A stretch of 64,000 bases of DNA. Source: Streptomyces sp. ERV7. GTDB taxonomy: Bacteria; Actinomycetota; Actinomycetes; Streptomycetales; Streptomycetaceae. The notes under the pieces were generated by a model. The model did not search any database, was not told where the DNA came from, and saw only the letters and a list, made by a program, of their open reading frames with translations. The translations under genes were made by a program, and so were the position numbers. The stretch is taken from the NCBI RefSeq assembly GCF_001653515.1, contig NZ_LYOY01000051.1, positions 1,322,001 through 1,386,000 of the forward strand. The letters run 5' to 3'. Position 1 is the first letter of the stretch. The number at the start of each line of letters is the position of its first letter. Shown here one piece after another: positions 24,723-32,747 of the stretch.

Positions 24723-27700
24723 ATGAGTGTCAGCGAGGAGACGCCCATACCGGCACGGGTCCCGACGGCCGCGCGATCCCGGTTCCTGAGCCGGGTGCCG
24801 GAGGCCTTCGCGATGTTCTTCGCCTGCCTCGGGCTCTACTGCGGGGTCATCGCGCTGGTGCCCGCCCTGCGCCGGCTGCTGCGGCCGGTCTCCTGGTTCC
24901 TCGACCGGGTCACCGTCCCCGTCAGCGCCAACCTCGCCTACGCCGTCTTCCTGCTGCTGCTCGCCGCCGCCATCGGCGCCCGCAAGAAGGTCGCCTGGTG
25001 GCTGGTGGTCGGCTACCTCGGGCTGCTCTTCCTCGCCGATGTGCTGCTCGTCGCCGTCACCGAGTGGATGTGGGCCGCCAACGGCGTCGTGTGCGGGGCC
25101 GCGCTGCTCGTGCTGATCCTGGCGCGCGGCGAGTTCTACGCCGAGACCCGGCGCGGCGCCGTCCGCCGGGCGCTGCTCGTCCTGCTCCTGGGGCTCGCCG
25201 CGGGCGTCCTGGCCGGCTGGGCGCTGGTGGAGATCTTCCCCGGTACGCTCCCGCGCGGCCAGCGGCTGCTGTGGGCCAGCAACCGGGTGCTCGGCGGCCT
25301 CGCCTCCGGCGGCCAGTTCGACGGCCGCCCACCCCGCCCGCTCTTCTTCTTCCTCGGCCTGTTCGGCGCGATCGCCCTGCTCAGCGCGGCCACCACGCTC
25401 TTCCGCTCACAGCGCATGGAGGCCGCGCTGCACGGCGACGAGGAGCCGCGCATCCGGGCCCTGCTGCGCGCCTACGGCCGCGACGACTCGCTCGGCTACT
25501 TCGCCACCCGCCGCGACAAGGCGGTCGTGTTCTCGCCGAGCGGCAAGGCCGCCGTCACCTATCGGGTGGAGGCCGGGGTGGCGCTGGCCAGCGGCGACCC
25601 GGTGGGCGACCCCGAGGCGTGGGGGCCCGCCATCGCCGCCTGGCTGGACGTGGCCAGGAAGTACGCCTGGGCGCCCGCCGTGATGGGCGCCTCCGAGGAG
25701 GGCGCCACCGTCTACGCCCGGCACGGTCTGGGCGCCATGCAACTGGGCGACGAGGCGATCCTGCAGGTCGCCAGGTTCGACCTGGACGGCCGCGAGATGC
25801 GGGTGACCCGCCAGGCCGTCCGCCGCGTCGCCCGCACCGGCGCCACCACCCGCATCCGCCGCCACTCGGCGCTCACCGACGAGGAGATGGGGCAGATCGT
25901 CGACCGGGCCGACGCCTGGCGCGACACCGAGACCGAACGCGGCTTCTCCATGGCGCTCGACCGCCTCGGCGACCCCGCCGACGGGGACTGCCTGCTCGTG
26001 GAGGCCTTCGACGCCGAGGGCAAGCTCATCGCGCTGCTCTCGTTCGTGCCCTGGGGCCCCGACGGCATCTCGCTGGACCTGATGCGGCGCGACCGCAGCG
26101 CGCCCAACGGCGTGATGGAGTTCATGGTGGCCGAGCTCTGCGCGTACGCGCCGAAGCTGGGCGTACGGCGGATCTCGCTCAACTTCGCCGTCTTCCGCTC
26201 GGCCTTCGAGGAGGGCGCCCGGATCGGCGCGGGCCCGGTGCTGCGGCTGTGGCGCAGGCTGCTGCTGTTCTTCTCCAAGTGGTGGCAGCTGGAGGCGCTG
26301 TACCGCTCGAACGTGAAGTACCAGCCCCAGTGGTTCCCGCGCTTCCTCTGCTACGGGGACGCGGGCTCGCTCGCCCGCGTGGGCCTCGCCTCCGGCATCG
26401 CCGAGGGCTTCGTCTCCGTACCCAGCCTGCGCAAGCTGTGGGGCAAGGGGCACCCCAGGGGCGTGACCAGCCCGGTCACCACCGAGGGCCTGCCGTCCAT
26501 CGAGGCGCTCGGACTGGCCGGGCCGGGCGCCGAGGGGGCGGGGGAGCGGCGGCTGCCCGAGCAGGTGCGGGTGCGCCACCGCAAGCTGGAGCGGCTGCGC
26601 GCCGAGGGCGCCGAACCGTATCCCGTGGTCATTCCGACGCGCACCCACACCCTGGCGGAGCTGCGCGCCGCCGGGGCGGGAACGGCCGCCACGGTGGCCG
26701 GGCGGGTGCTCGCCGTACGCGACTTCGGCGGGGTCGTCTTCGCCGTGCTGCGCGACTGGTCGGGCGACCTCCAGCTCGCCTTCACCCGGGACGGTACGGG
26801 CGCGGAGGTGCTCGACCGCTTCACCCGCGATGTCGACCTCGGCGACCACATCAGCGCCACGGGCACCACCGGCACCACGGCCAAGGGCGAGTACTCACTC
26901 TTCGTCACCGGCTGGCAGATGACCGGGAAGTGTCTGCGCCCGCTGCCCGACAAACGGCTCGGCCTGGCCGACCCCGAGGCCCGGGTGCGCCGCCGCTACC
27001 TCGACCTGGTGGCCCGGCCCGAGGCCCGCGACGTCGTACGGGCCCGTTCCACCGCCGTCCAGGCGCTGCGCCAGGGCCTGCTGGAGCGCGGCTATCTGGA
27101 GGTCGAGACACCGATGCTCCAGCAGATCCACGGCGGCGCCAACGCCCGCCCGTTCACCACCCACATCAACGCCTACGACCTGGACCTGTATCTGCGGATC
27201 GCCCCCGAGCTGTATCTGAAGCGGCTGTGCGTCGGCGGGGTCGAGAAGGTCTTCGAGATGGGCCGTACCTTCCGCAACGAGGGCGTCTCGTACAAGCACA
27301 ACCCCGAGTTCACGATGCTGGAGGCCTACCAGGCCTTCGCCGACTACGACGTGATGCTCGATCTGACCCGCGAGCTCATCCAGGGCGCGGCGACCGCCGC
27401 CTTCGGCGCGCCGGTGGCACACAAGGCCGGTCCCGACGGACGGCTCGTGCAGCACGACATCTCGGGCCCCTGGCCGGTCAAGACGCTGTACGGGGCGCTC
27501 TCCGAGGCGCTGGGCGAGCAGGTCGACGCCGACACCGACGAGCGGGCGCTGCGCAGGCTGTGCGACCGGGCCGGAGTCCCGCACACGCCGGAGAACTCCC
27601 GGGGCGACGTGGTCCTGGAGATGTACGAACGGCTGGTCGAGGAGAAGACGCAGCTGCCCACCTTCTACAAGGACTTCCCCACCGATGTCTCCCCGCTCAC

Positions 27701-28010
27701 CCGCCAGCACCGCCGCGACCCCCGGCTCGCCGAGCGCTGGGACCTGGTCGCCTTCGGCACCGAACTGGGCACCGCCTACTCGGAGTTGACCGACCCGGTG
27801 GAGCAGCGGCGACGGCTCACCGCGCAGTCGCTCCTCGCGGCGGGCGGCGACCCGGAGGCGATGGAGCTCGACGAGGAGTTCCTGGACGCGCTGGAGTACG
27901 CCATGCCGCCCACCGGCGGACTCGGCATCGGCGTGGACCGGCTCGTCATGTTCCTCACGGGCCTGACGATCCGTGAGACACTGCCGTTCCCGCTGGTGCG
28001 CCGCCACTGA
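24723..28010 (+). CDS. lysX: bifunctional lysylphosphatidylglycerol synthase / lysyl-tRNA synthetase
   Basis: Fusion of 1095 residues as in mycobacterial LysX. Six membrane helices fill residues about 18-225. An MprF-type aminoacyl-transfer domain follows (about 235-560; YRVEAGVALASGDPVGDPEA and VRRISLNFAVFRSAFEEGAR). A class II lysyl-tRNA synthetase ends it (about 615-1092) with an OB-fold, motif 2 (FEMGRTFRNEGVSYKHNPEF) and motif 3 (GGLGIGVDRLVMFLTG). The enzyme charges tRNA-Lys and transfers lysine to phosphatidylglycerol in the membrane, reducing negative charge and giving resistance to cationic peptides. The ATG at 24723 precedes the first helix; the housekeeping LysRS is presumably elsewhere. 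Confidence 0.95.
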   Translation: MSVSEETPIPARVPTAARSRFLSRVPEAFAMFFACLGLYCGVIALVPALRRLLRPVSWFLDRVTVPVSANLAYAVFLLLLAAAIGARKKVAWWLVVGYLGLLFLADVLLVAVTEWMWAANGVVCGAALLVLILARGEFYAETRRGAVRRALLVLLLGLAAGVLAGWALVEIFPGTLPRGQRLLWASNRVLGGLASGGQFDGRPPRPLFFFLGLFGAIALLSAATTLFRSQRMEAALHGDEEPRIRALLRAYGRDDSLGYFATRRDKAVVFSPSGKAAVTYRVEAGVALASGDPVGDPEAWGPAIAAWLDVARKYAWAPAVMGASEEGATVYARHGLGAMQLGDEAILQVARFDLDGREMRVTRQAVRRVARTGATTRIRRHSALTDEEMGQIVDRADAWRDTETERGFSMALDRLGDPADGDCLLVEAFDAEGKLIALLSFVPWGPDGISLDLMRRDRSAPNGVMEFMVAELCAYAPKLGVRRISLNFAVFRSAFEEGARIGAGPVLRLWRRLLLFFSKWWQLEALYRSNVKYQPQWFPRFLCYGDAGSLARVGLASGIAEGFVSVPSLRKLWGKGHPRGVTSPVTTEGLPSIEALGLAGPGAEGAGERRLPEQVRVRHRKLERLRAEGAEPYPVVIPTRTHTLAELRAAGAGTAATVAGRVLAVRDFGGVVFAVLRDWSGDLQLAFTRDGTGAEVLDRFTRDVDLGDHISATGTTGTTAKGEYSLFVTGWQMTGKCLRPLPDKRLGLADPEARVRRRYLDLVARPEARDVVRARSTAVQALRQGLLERGYLEVETPMLQQIHGGANARPFTTHINAYDLDLYLRIAPELYLKRLCVGGVEKVFEMGRTFRNEGVSYKHNPEFTMLEAYQAFADYDVMLDLTRELIQGAATAAFGAPVAHKAGPDGRLVQHDISGPWPVKTLYGALSEALGEQVDADTDERALRRLCDRAGVPHTPENSRGDVVLEMYERLVEEKTQLPTFYKDFPTDVSPLTRQHRRDPRLAERWDLVAFGTELGTAYSELTDPVEQRRRLTAQSLLAAGGDPEAMELDEEFLDALEYAMPPTGGLGIGVDRLVMFLTGLTIRETLPFPLVRRH

Positions 28011-28041
28011 GCCACGGACCGCGGCAACGGTTCGACCGAGT

Positions 28042-28060
28042 ACACCCCAACGGGTGTTTT
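28042..28060 (+). terminator. hairpin with T tract after lysX
   Basis: ACACCC and GGGTGT pair around CAAC and are followed by TTTT, a classical intrinsic terminator 32 bases after the lysX stop and before the deacetylase gene. Confidence 0.55.
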
Positions 28061-28119
28061 CGGCCGCGCGGGCGGTGCGCTTCAGCCGTTTGGACCGTGT
28101 GCCGTGCGAGCCATGGGTC

Positions 28120-28962
28120 ATGAAAAAGGATCAGATGCTCCCCGGGCGGCGTACGCTCCTGCGCTTCGGCGCCTGTCTGGGAGCCGCGGCCGCCCTGCGG
28201 ATGCTGACCGCCGAGGACACCGGCGTTCCGAAGAGCGGGCCCGCCGGCCCCGTCGCGGGCCCGCAGGCCGCCGCGCCCCGGCTGAAGTCCACCGCGTACC
28301 GGCTGGAGCCGATGACCGCGCAGGCCCCGCCGCAGTACCGCACCGCGCTGCCGCCGGTGCGGCGCCGGCCGTTTCTGAGCATGCCCGAACTCGGCCCGCA
28401 GACCATGGTGCTGACCTTCGACGACGGCCCCGACCCGCGCTACACGCCGGAGATCCTGCGGACCCTGCGCGAGTACGACGTGCGCGCGATGTTCTTCGTC
28501 TGCGGTGAGATGGCCACCGACAACCGCGACCTGCTGCGCGAGATGCACGACGACGGGCATGTGATCGGCAACCACTCCTGGACCCACCCGCTGCTCATCA
28601 AGATGGCGCGGGAGGCGGTACGCGAGGAGATGACCCGTACCAGCGAGGTGGTCGAGGAGGTGCTGGGCGAGCGGCCGCAGTGGTTCCGCGCCCCCTACGG
28701 CGCCTGGAACCGCAACTCCTTCCAGATCGGCGCCGAACTGGGCATGGAGCCGATGGGCTGGACCCTGGACACCCTCGACTGGACGACGCCCGGCACCGAG
28801 ACGATCGTGCGCCGGGTCCGGGACGGCGCGGCCCCGGGCGTCGTGGTGCTCTCGCACGACGCCGGGGGCGACCGCACGCAGAGCGTGGCCGCGCTGCGCA
28901 CCTATCTGCCCCGGCTGCTGACCTCGGGCTACCACCTGCGGGTACCGCCCAAGCGGCGCTGA
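28120..28962 (+). CDS. exported polysaccharide deacetylase (NodB domain)
   Basis: Protein of 280 residues from the ATG at 28120. A basic N-terminus with GRRTLLRFG followed by an Ala-rich stretch is compatible with Tat export. The NodB domain (about 90-275) shows motif 1 TFDDGPDP, motif 2 HSWTHP with the zinc His pair, motif 3 RAPYG and the later LDTLDW and LSHDAGG motifs. Such carbohydrate esterase family 4 enzymes remove N-acetyl groups from peptidoglycan, chitin or other wall glycans. It follows lysX, another envelope-modifying gene, and converges on the sortase gene. Confidence 0.92.
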   Translation: MKKDQMLPGRRTLLRFGACLGAAAALRMLTAEDTGVPKSGPAGPVAGPQAAAPRLKSTAYRLEPMTAQAPPQYRTALPPVRRRPFLSMPELGPQTMVLTFDDGPDPRYTPEILRTLREYDVRAMFFVCGEMATDNRDLLREMHDDGHVIGNHSWTHPLLIKMAREAVREEMTRTSEVVEEVLGERPQWFRAPYGAWNRNSFQIGAELGMEPMGWTLDTLDWTTPGTETIVRRVRDGAAPGVVVLSHDAGGDRTQSVAALRTYLPRLLTSGYHLRVPPKRR

Positions 28963-28984
28963 GGGCGGGCGGGCCGCGGGCGGT

Positions 28985-29644
28985 TCAGCGGGTGGCCACC
29001 ATACGGGCGTAGACGACCACGTTGCCGTCGTAGCCCCTGGCCCGGGTGAAGCCGCCGCCGCAGGTGATCACCCGCAGCTCCGGGTGCCCGGTGTCGCCGT
29101 ACACCCGGGCACCCGGGAAGTGGTTCTTGTCGTAGACCTCGACGCCGTACACCTCGAAGACGGCCACATGCCCGTCGTAGCGGGTCACCTCGACGTGGTT
29201 GCCCTTCTTGAGCGAGCCCAGGCCGTAGAAGACGGCGGGGCCCCGCATGGTGTCGACGTGGCCGACCATGACGGCGGTGCCGCGCTGGCCCGGGGCGATC
29301 GCGTTCTGGTACCAGCCCGCCAGGTTGGGGTCGTCCGGCGGCGGCGCCTGTACCCAGCCGTCCTGGTCGATGCCGACCTCGATGACCGGGGCGTCGACCT
29401 TGATCGCGTCGATCTTCACCCGGGAGGCCGGCGCGTACGCCAGCGGCTCGACCGGGGCCAGCGAGGTGGTGGGAACGAACACCTCCGACCTGCCCGCCAG
29501 CGCGGCGGCCGCCGCGGGCTGCGGGGGGCCCATCGTGACGTCGGCGCCGTTGCGCACCAGCGCCAGACCGGTGAGCATCACCAGGGCCAGCGCCCCCCAC
29601 GGCGACCGCCTCCGATGCTCCGAGCCGCCCTCTTCCTGCCCCAT
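28985..29644 (-). CDS. class F sortase
   Basis: Membrane-anchored transpeptidase of 219 residues. An N-terminal helix (about 16-32) is followed by a linker and the sortase barrel (75-219), with catalytic H129 in MVGHVDT, C195 in VITCGGG and an Arg at about 202. The ATG at 29644 was chosen because GGAGGG lies seven bases upstream; a longer frame from 29683 has no signal. Class F sortases in actinobacteria have poorly defined substrates. The divergent gene at 29999 encodes a secreted protein with a C-terminal anchor-like helix, a common pairing, but without an LPxTG motif. Confidence 0.9.
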   Translation of the reverse strand: MGQEEGGSEHRRRSPWGALALVMLTGLALVRNGADVTMGPPQPAAAAALAGRSEVFVPTTSLAPVEPLAYAPASRVKIDAIKVDAPVIEVGIDQDGWVQAPPPDDPNLAGWYQNAIAPGQRGTAVMVGHVDTMRGPAVFYGLGSLKKGNHVEVTRYDGHVAVFEVYGVEVYDKNHFPGARVYGDTGHPELRVITCGGGFTRARGYDGNVVVYARMVATR

Positions 29645-29998
29645 CTCGCTCCCTCCAAAGCCCTCCGTGCCACCTGTAGGCACGGTAAGTGGATGAGCGC
29701 ACTCCGGCGATCAGGGAGGGGCGAACGGGTGGTGGCCGGACGGCGGCCCGGGCGGCGGTGAGCCGGGGGCGGCACCCGGCGGTGACCCATCCGTGTCATG
29801 GTCCGATAAAAGTTCTGACGGTCTGTGACCTGCGGGTCCGTCAGATCGGCCGCCCGTCCCCCGGCGTGTCGGCTCACCAGGGTGGACCAGCGCCGACATG
29901 CGAGGTGAAGAGGGTGCGGTGAGGGTTCGTCATGGGAGGCGTACTCGTCGAATTTCCCGGAGCACGGCTTTGGGGCGCCCTCCCTCGGAGGTTCAACC
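29645..29998. other. intergenic region between sortase and surface protein genes
   Basis: These 354 bases have no convincing gene. They contain the separated inverted repeat CTGACGG/CCGTCAG at 29815-29821 and 29838-29844 and an AT-rich patch (GATAAAAG) just before it, so the divergent promoters probably lie here. Confidence 0.5.
29815..29844. promoter_or_regulatory. CTGACGG-N16-CCGTCAG inverted repeat
   Basis: Perfect 7-base arms separated by 16 bases, about 155 bases upstream of the surface-protein start. The same TGACGG/CCGTCA half-sites recur at 40174-40186 upstream of another secreted protein gene. It could be an operator or a stem in a 5' leader. Confidence 0.4.
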
Positions 29999-30478
29999 AT
30001 GCGTGCTGCACGCGCTCTCCCGGTGGCCGTGGCCGCCTTCGCGGCGGTGGGGCTCTCGGCCCCGCTCGCCGCCGCCAACTTCGGCCCGAGCAACGTCACC
30101 GTCAACCCGAGCGCGGTGCACCCGGGCTCCACGCTGACGATCACGGCCAACGGCTGCGGCCACGGCGGCATCGTGACGTCCAACGCCTTTTCCCCCACGT
30201 CCCTGTCGGGCGGGGACACCGGTTTCGCGACCGCCAGAATCCATGACCACATCACGCCCGGGTCGTACAACCTGTCGGTCCGCTGCAACGACAACCCCAG
30301 GACCGAGACGCGCAGCTTCACGGTGCTCCCCGGCCGCGGCGCGATGGGCGGGCTCGGCGGCGCCGCCGGTCCGACCCAGACCGAGATGGCCGTCGGCGGG
30401 TCCCTGGTGGCGCTTGCCGCCATCGGCGGTGTCGTGTTCGTGGCACGGCGCCGCCGCACAGCCGGCGGGCGGATCTGA
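29999..30478 (+). CDS. secreted protein with C-terminal membrane anchor (sortase-like substrate)
   Basis: Protein of 159 residues. A Sec signal peptide (ARALPVAVAAFAAVGLSAPLAA) precedes a beta-sandwich-like domain with two Cys (NGCGHGG and VRCND, probably a disulfide). A Gly-rich linker, one membrane helix (VGGSLVALAAIGGVVFVA) and a basic tail (RRRRTAGGR) complete the arrangement of a wall-sorting signal. No LPxTG or LAxTG is present; the pre-helix stretch reads GPTQTE. GGAGG lies seven bases before the ATG. It is divergent from the class F sortase and may be its substrate or may simply stay membrane-anchored. Confidence 0.82.
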   Translation: MRAARALPVAVAAFAAVGLSAPLAAANFGPSNVTVNPSAVHPGSTLTITANGCGHGGIVTSNAFSPTSLSGGDTGFATARIHDHITPGSYNLSVRCNDNPRTETRSFTVLPGRGAMGGLGGAAGPTQTEMAVGGSLVALAAIGGVVFVARRRRTAGGRI

Positions 30479-30503
30479 CCGGCCGAACCTCCCGGACAGA
30501 GCC

Positions 30504-30555
30504 GAACCGCCGGTCGCCCCGAGTCCTGGCCAGGACTCGGGGCGACCGGCGGTTC
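30504..30555. terminator. perfect 52-base palindrome after the surface protein gene
   Basis: The 26-base arms 30504-30529 and 30530-30555 are exact complements with no spacer, centred on CCTGGCCAGG, 26 bases after the stop. It is an extremely stable hairpin in RNA and would act as a terminator; as DNA it could form a cruciform. Confidence 0.8.
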
Positions 30556-30658
30556 ACGGCTGTTCCGCGGGGCGGCCCCGATGGGGGTCGCCCTAGGGTC
30601 TGTCCGGCGGATCTGGCCGCCCGCGGTCCCGGAGAGGAAAATTCTTTCGCAGGCTTTT

Positions 30659-30686
30659 GAACGCTCGGGGGGCTGCCGCGCGTACC
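30659..30686 (+). promoter_or_regulatory. ECF-type promoter candidate for the secreted-repeat lipoprotein
   Basis: GAAC at 30659-30662 and CGTACC at 30681-30686 are separated by 18 bases, resembling the -35 AAC and -10 CGT elements of ECF sigma promoters. They lie 60 bases upstream of the lipoprotein start. The ECF sigma encoded in this window is one candidate, without direct evidence. Confidence 0.3.
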
Positions 30687-30745
30687 TAGGGCCATGAAAG
30701 GCGCACCCAGGCGCCACAACAAGAAGAGAATCAACGGGAGTTGAC

Positions 30746-31717
30746 ATGGCAACCTGGCGCAACGCCTCGCTCGCGGTGACGGCGGCGGCAGTACTGGCAC
30801 TCACGGCGACGGCGTGCGGCCAGGACAAGGGAAGTGCCTCGCCCAAGGGCCAGCCGGTCGGCAACGCCGCCCAGGCCGCCGGCAGCGACACCGGCTACGG
30901 ATACGGGGACGGCGGCTACGGCTCGGCGAACGGAGCGGCCTCCCAGACGGCCGCCAAGTCGGCCGGGCAGCTGGCCGTGTGGGACAGCAAGGAGCTGGGC
31001 AAGGTGGTGACCGACAGCGCCGGGTTCACGCTCTACCGCTTCGACAAGGACACCGCGAGTCCGCCCAAGTCGAATTGCGACGGCGACTGCGCGAAGCTGT
31101 GGCCGGCGGTGCCCGCGGGCAGCGCCGTCGCGGCCCCCGGCACCGACGCGAGCCTCATCGGCGAGGTGGCCCGCGCCGACGGCACCAAGCAGCTGACGAT
31201 CGCCGGCTGGCCGATGTACCGGTACACCAAGGACACCAAGGCCGGCGACGCGATGGGACAGGGCGTGGGCGGCACCTGGCACGCCTCGGCCCCCGACGGC
31301 AAGAAGGCGGCGCCCTCCGCGGACAGCTCCGAGGCCGGGGCGGAGAAGCCGAGCCTGCCGGGTCTCTCGGTCCGCGACGACGCCAAGCTCGGCAAGATCA
31401 TCGTTGATTCCCGCGGGATGACCGTCTACCGGTTCAAGAAGGACTCCGCCTGGCCCATGAAGTCGGCCTGCACCGGGGACTGCCTGAAGAAGTGGCCGGT
31501 GGTCGCGCCGGTGGAGAAGAAGGACACCGAGGGCATCATCCAGAAGGGCTTCGTCACCTTCGACCGGCCCGACGGCATCAAGCAGCAGTCCGTCAACTGC
31601 TGGCCGATCTACACCTACGCCGGCGACAGCAAGCCCGGTGACACCAACGGCCAGGGCGTGGGCGGCACCTGGTGGGCCGTGTCGCCCGAGGGGAAGCTGA
31701 TCGCTACCACCAAGTAA
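30746..31717 (+). CDS. secreted-repeat lipoprotein (SCO0930-like)
   Basis: Lipoprotein of 323 residues: basic N-terminus, hydrophobic segment and lipobox TATAC. Two halves (about 80-190 and 210-323) each contain paired copies of the Lipoprotein_15 'secreted repeat': LYRFDKDTASPPKSNCDGDC with LWPAV, and VYRFKKDSAWPMKSACTGDC with KKWPV, each followed by a (Y/W)PMYRYTKD or WPIYTYAGD motif and GQGVGGTW. The paired Cys suggest disulfides. The function is unknown; by gene order it matches SCO0930 of S. coelicolor as I recall it, where RmdA lies close by. The start ATG follows GGGAG by about six bases. Confidence 0.88.
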   Translation: MATWRNASLAVTAAAVLALTATACGQDKGSASPKGQPVGNAAQAAGSDTGYGYGDGGYGSANGAASQTAAKSAGQLAVWDSKELGKVVTDSAGFTLYRFDKDTASPPKSNCDGDCAKLWPAVPAGSAVAAPGTDASLIGEVARADGTKQLTIAGWPMYRYTKDTKAGDAMGQGVGGTWHASAPDGKKAAPSADSSEAGAEKPSLPGLSVRDDAKLGKIIVDSRGMTVYRFKKDSAWPMKSACTGDCLKKWPVVAPVEKKDTEGIIQKGFVTFDRPDGIKQQSVNCWPIYTYAGDSKPGDTNGQGVGGTWWAVSPEGKLIATTK

Positions 31718-31934
31718 TCGCCCTCCCAAGGCCGTCGGCCCGTCACCGTGTCCCCCGCGCGGTGGCGGGTTCGACGTGCGCCCCGGGGATGTGACCGCAT
31801 GGGTGTGTGACCAATAACGGATCGGCATTTTCCGTTTTTACTCGCCCTCCTGGCTGACGATCAGTAGCCTCAGCTCGAACACTGACCATGCACATGGCCA
31901 TCACACCCCCCGCGGCGAGTTGTTGGAGACATAG

Positions 31935-32747
31935 ATGGAGCGTCCTGCCTGGGCCCCTACGGGCATCGACATCTCGGTGCCGAGTGTGTCCCGCATCTAC
32001 GACTACTACCTGGGCGGTTCGCACAACTTCGAGGTGGACCGGGAAGCCGCGCGCAAGGCCATGGAGTTCATTCCGGGGCTGCCCAAGGTGATGCAGGCGA
32101 ACCGGGCGTTCATGCGGCGGGCGGTCCGCTTCGCCCTGGACCAGGGGGTCACGCAGTTCCTGGACATCGGCTCGGGCATCCCGACGTTCGGCAACGTCCA
32201 CGAGGTCGCCCAGAGCGGCGCCCCCGAGGCGCGGGTCGTCTACGTCGACCACGACCCGGTCGCCGTCGCGCACAGCAGGGCCGTCCTGGAGGGCAACGAG
32301 CGGGCGGGCGTGGTCGCCGCCGATCTGCGCAAGCCGCAGGACATCCTCAGCAGCCCCGAGGTCGGCCGGCTGCTCGACCTGGAGCGGCCGGTCGCCCTGC
32401 TCCTGGTCGCGGTCCTGCACTTCGTGGAGGACGCGGACGACCCGCGCGCAGCGGTCGCCGCGCTGCGCGACGCGCTGGCCCCCGGCAGCCTGCTGATCCT
32501 CACCCACGCCGCGTACGAGGGCATCCCGCTCAGCGAGGACCGGGCCGGCGGCGCGGTGGGCGTCTACCGCACCATCCGCAACCCGCTGGTCATGCGCACC
32601 AGCGAGGAGATAGCCACCTTCTTCGACGGGTTCGAGATGGTCGCGCCCGGTCTGGTGCAGATGCCGATGTGGCGCCCGGAGAACTCGCCGGAGCAGGAAG
32701 ACCCCTATGCCTTCTCGGGGTTCGCCGGCGTGGGACACATAGCGTGA
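31935..32747 (+). CDS. S-adenosylmethionine-dependent methyltransferase (Methyltransf_19/DUF574)
   Basis: Protein of 270 residues of a Streptomyces-expanded family. The signature VSRIYDYYLGGSHNFEVDRE at the N-terminus is followed by the SAM site FLDIGSGIPT and the acidic residue of VVYVDHDP. The C-terminus (YAFSGFAGVGHIA) also fits the family. Substrates are unknown. Its TGA overlaps the GTG of the next gene (GTGA), so methyltransferase and c-di-GMP enzyme are translationally coupled. Confidence 0.92.
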   Translation: MERPAWAPTGIDISVPSVSRIYDYYLGGSHNFEVDREAARKAMEFIPGLPKVMQANRAFMRRAVRFALDQGVTQFLDIGSGIPTFGNVHEVAQSGAPEARVVYVDHDPVAVAHSRAVLEGNERAGVVAADLRKPQDILSSPEVGRLLDLERPVALLLVAVLHFVEDADDPRAAVAALRDALAPGSLLILTHAAYEGIPLSEDRAGGAVGVYRTIRNPLVMRTSEEIATFFDGFEMVAPGLVQMPMWRPENSPEQEDPYAFSGFAGVGHIA

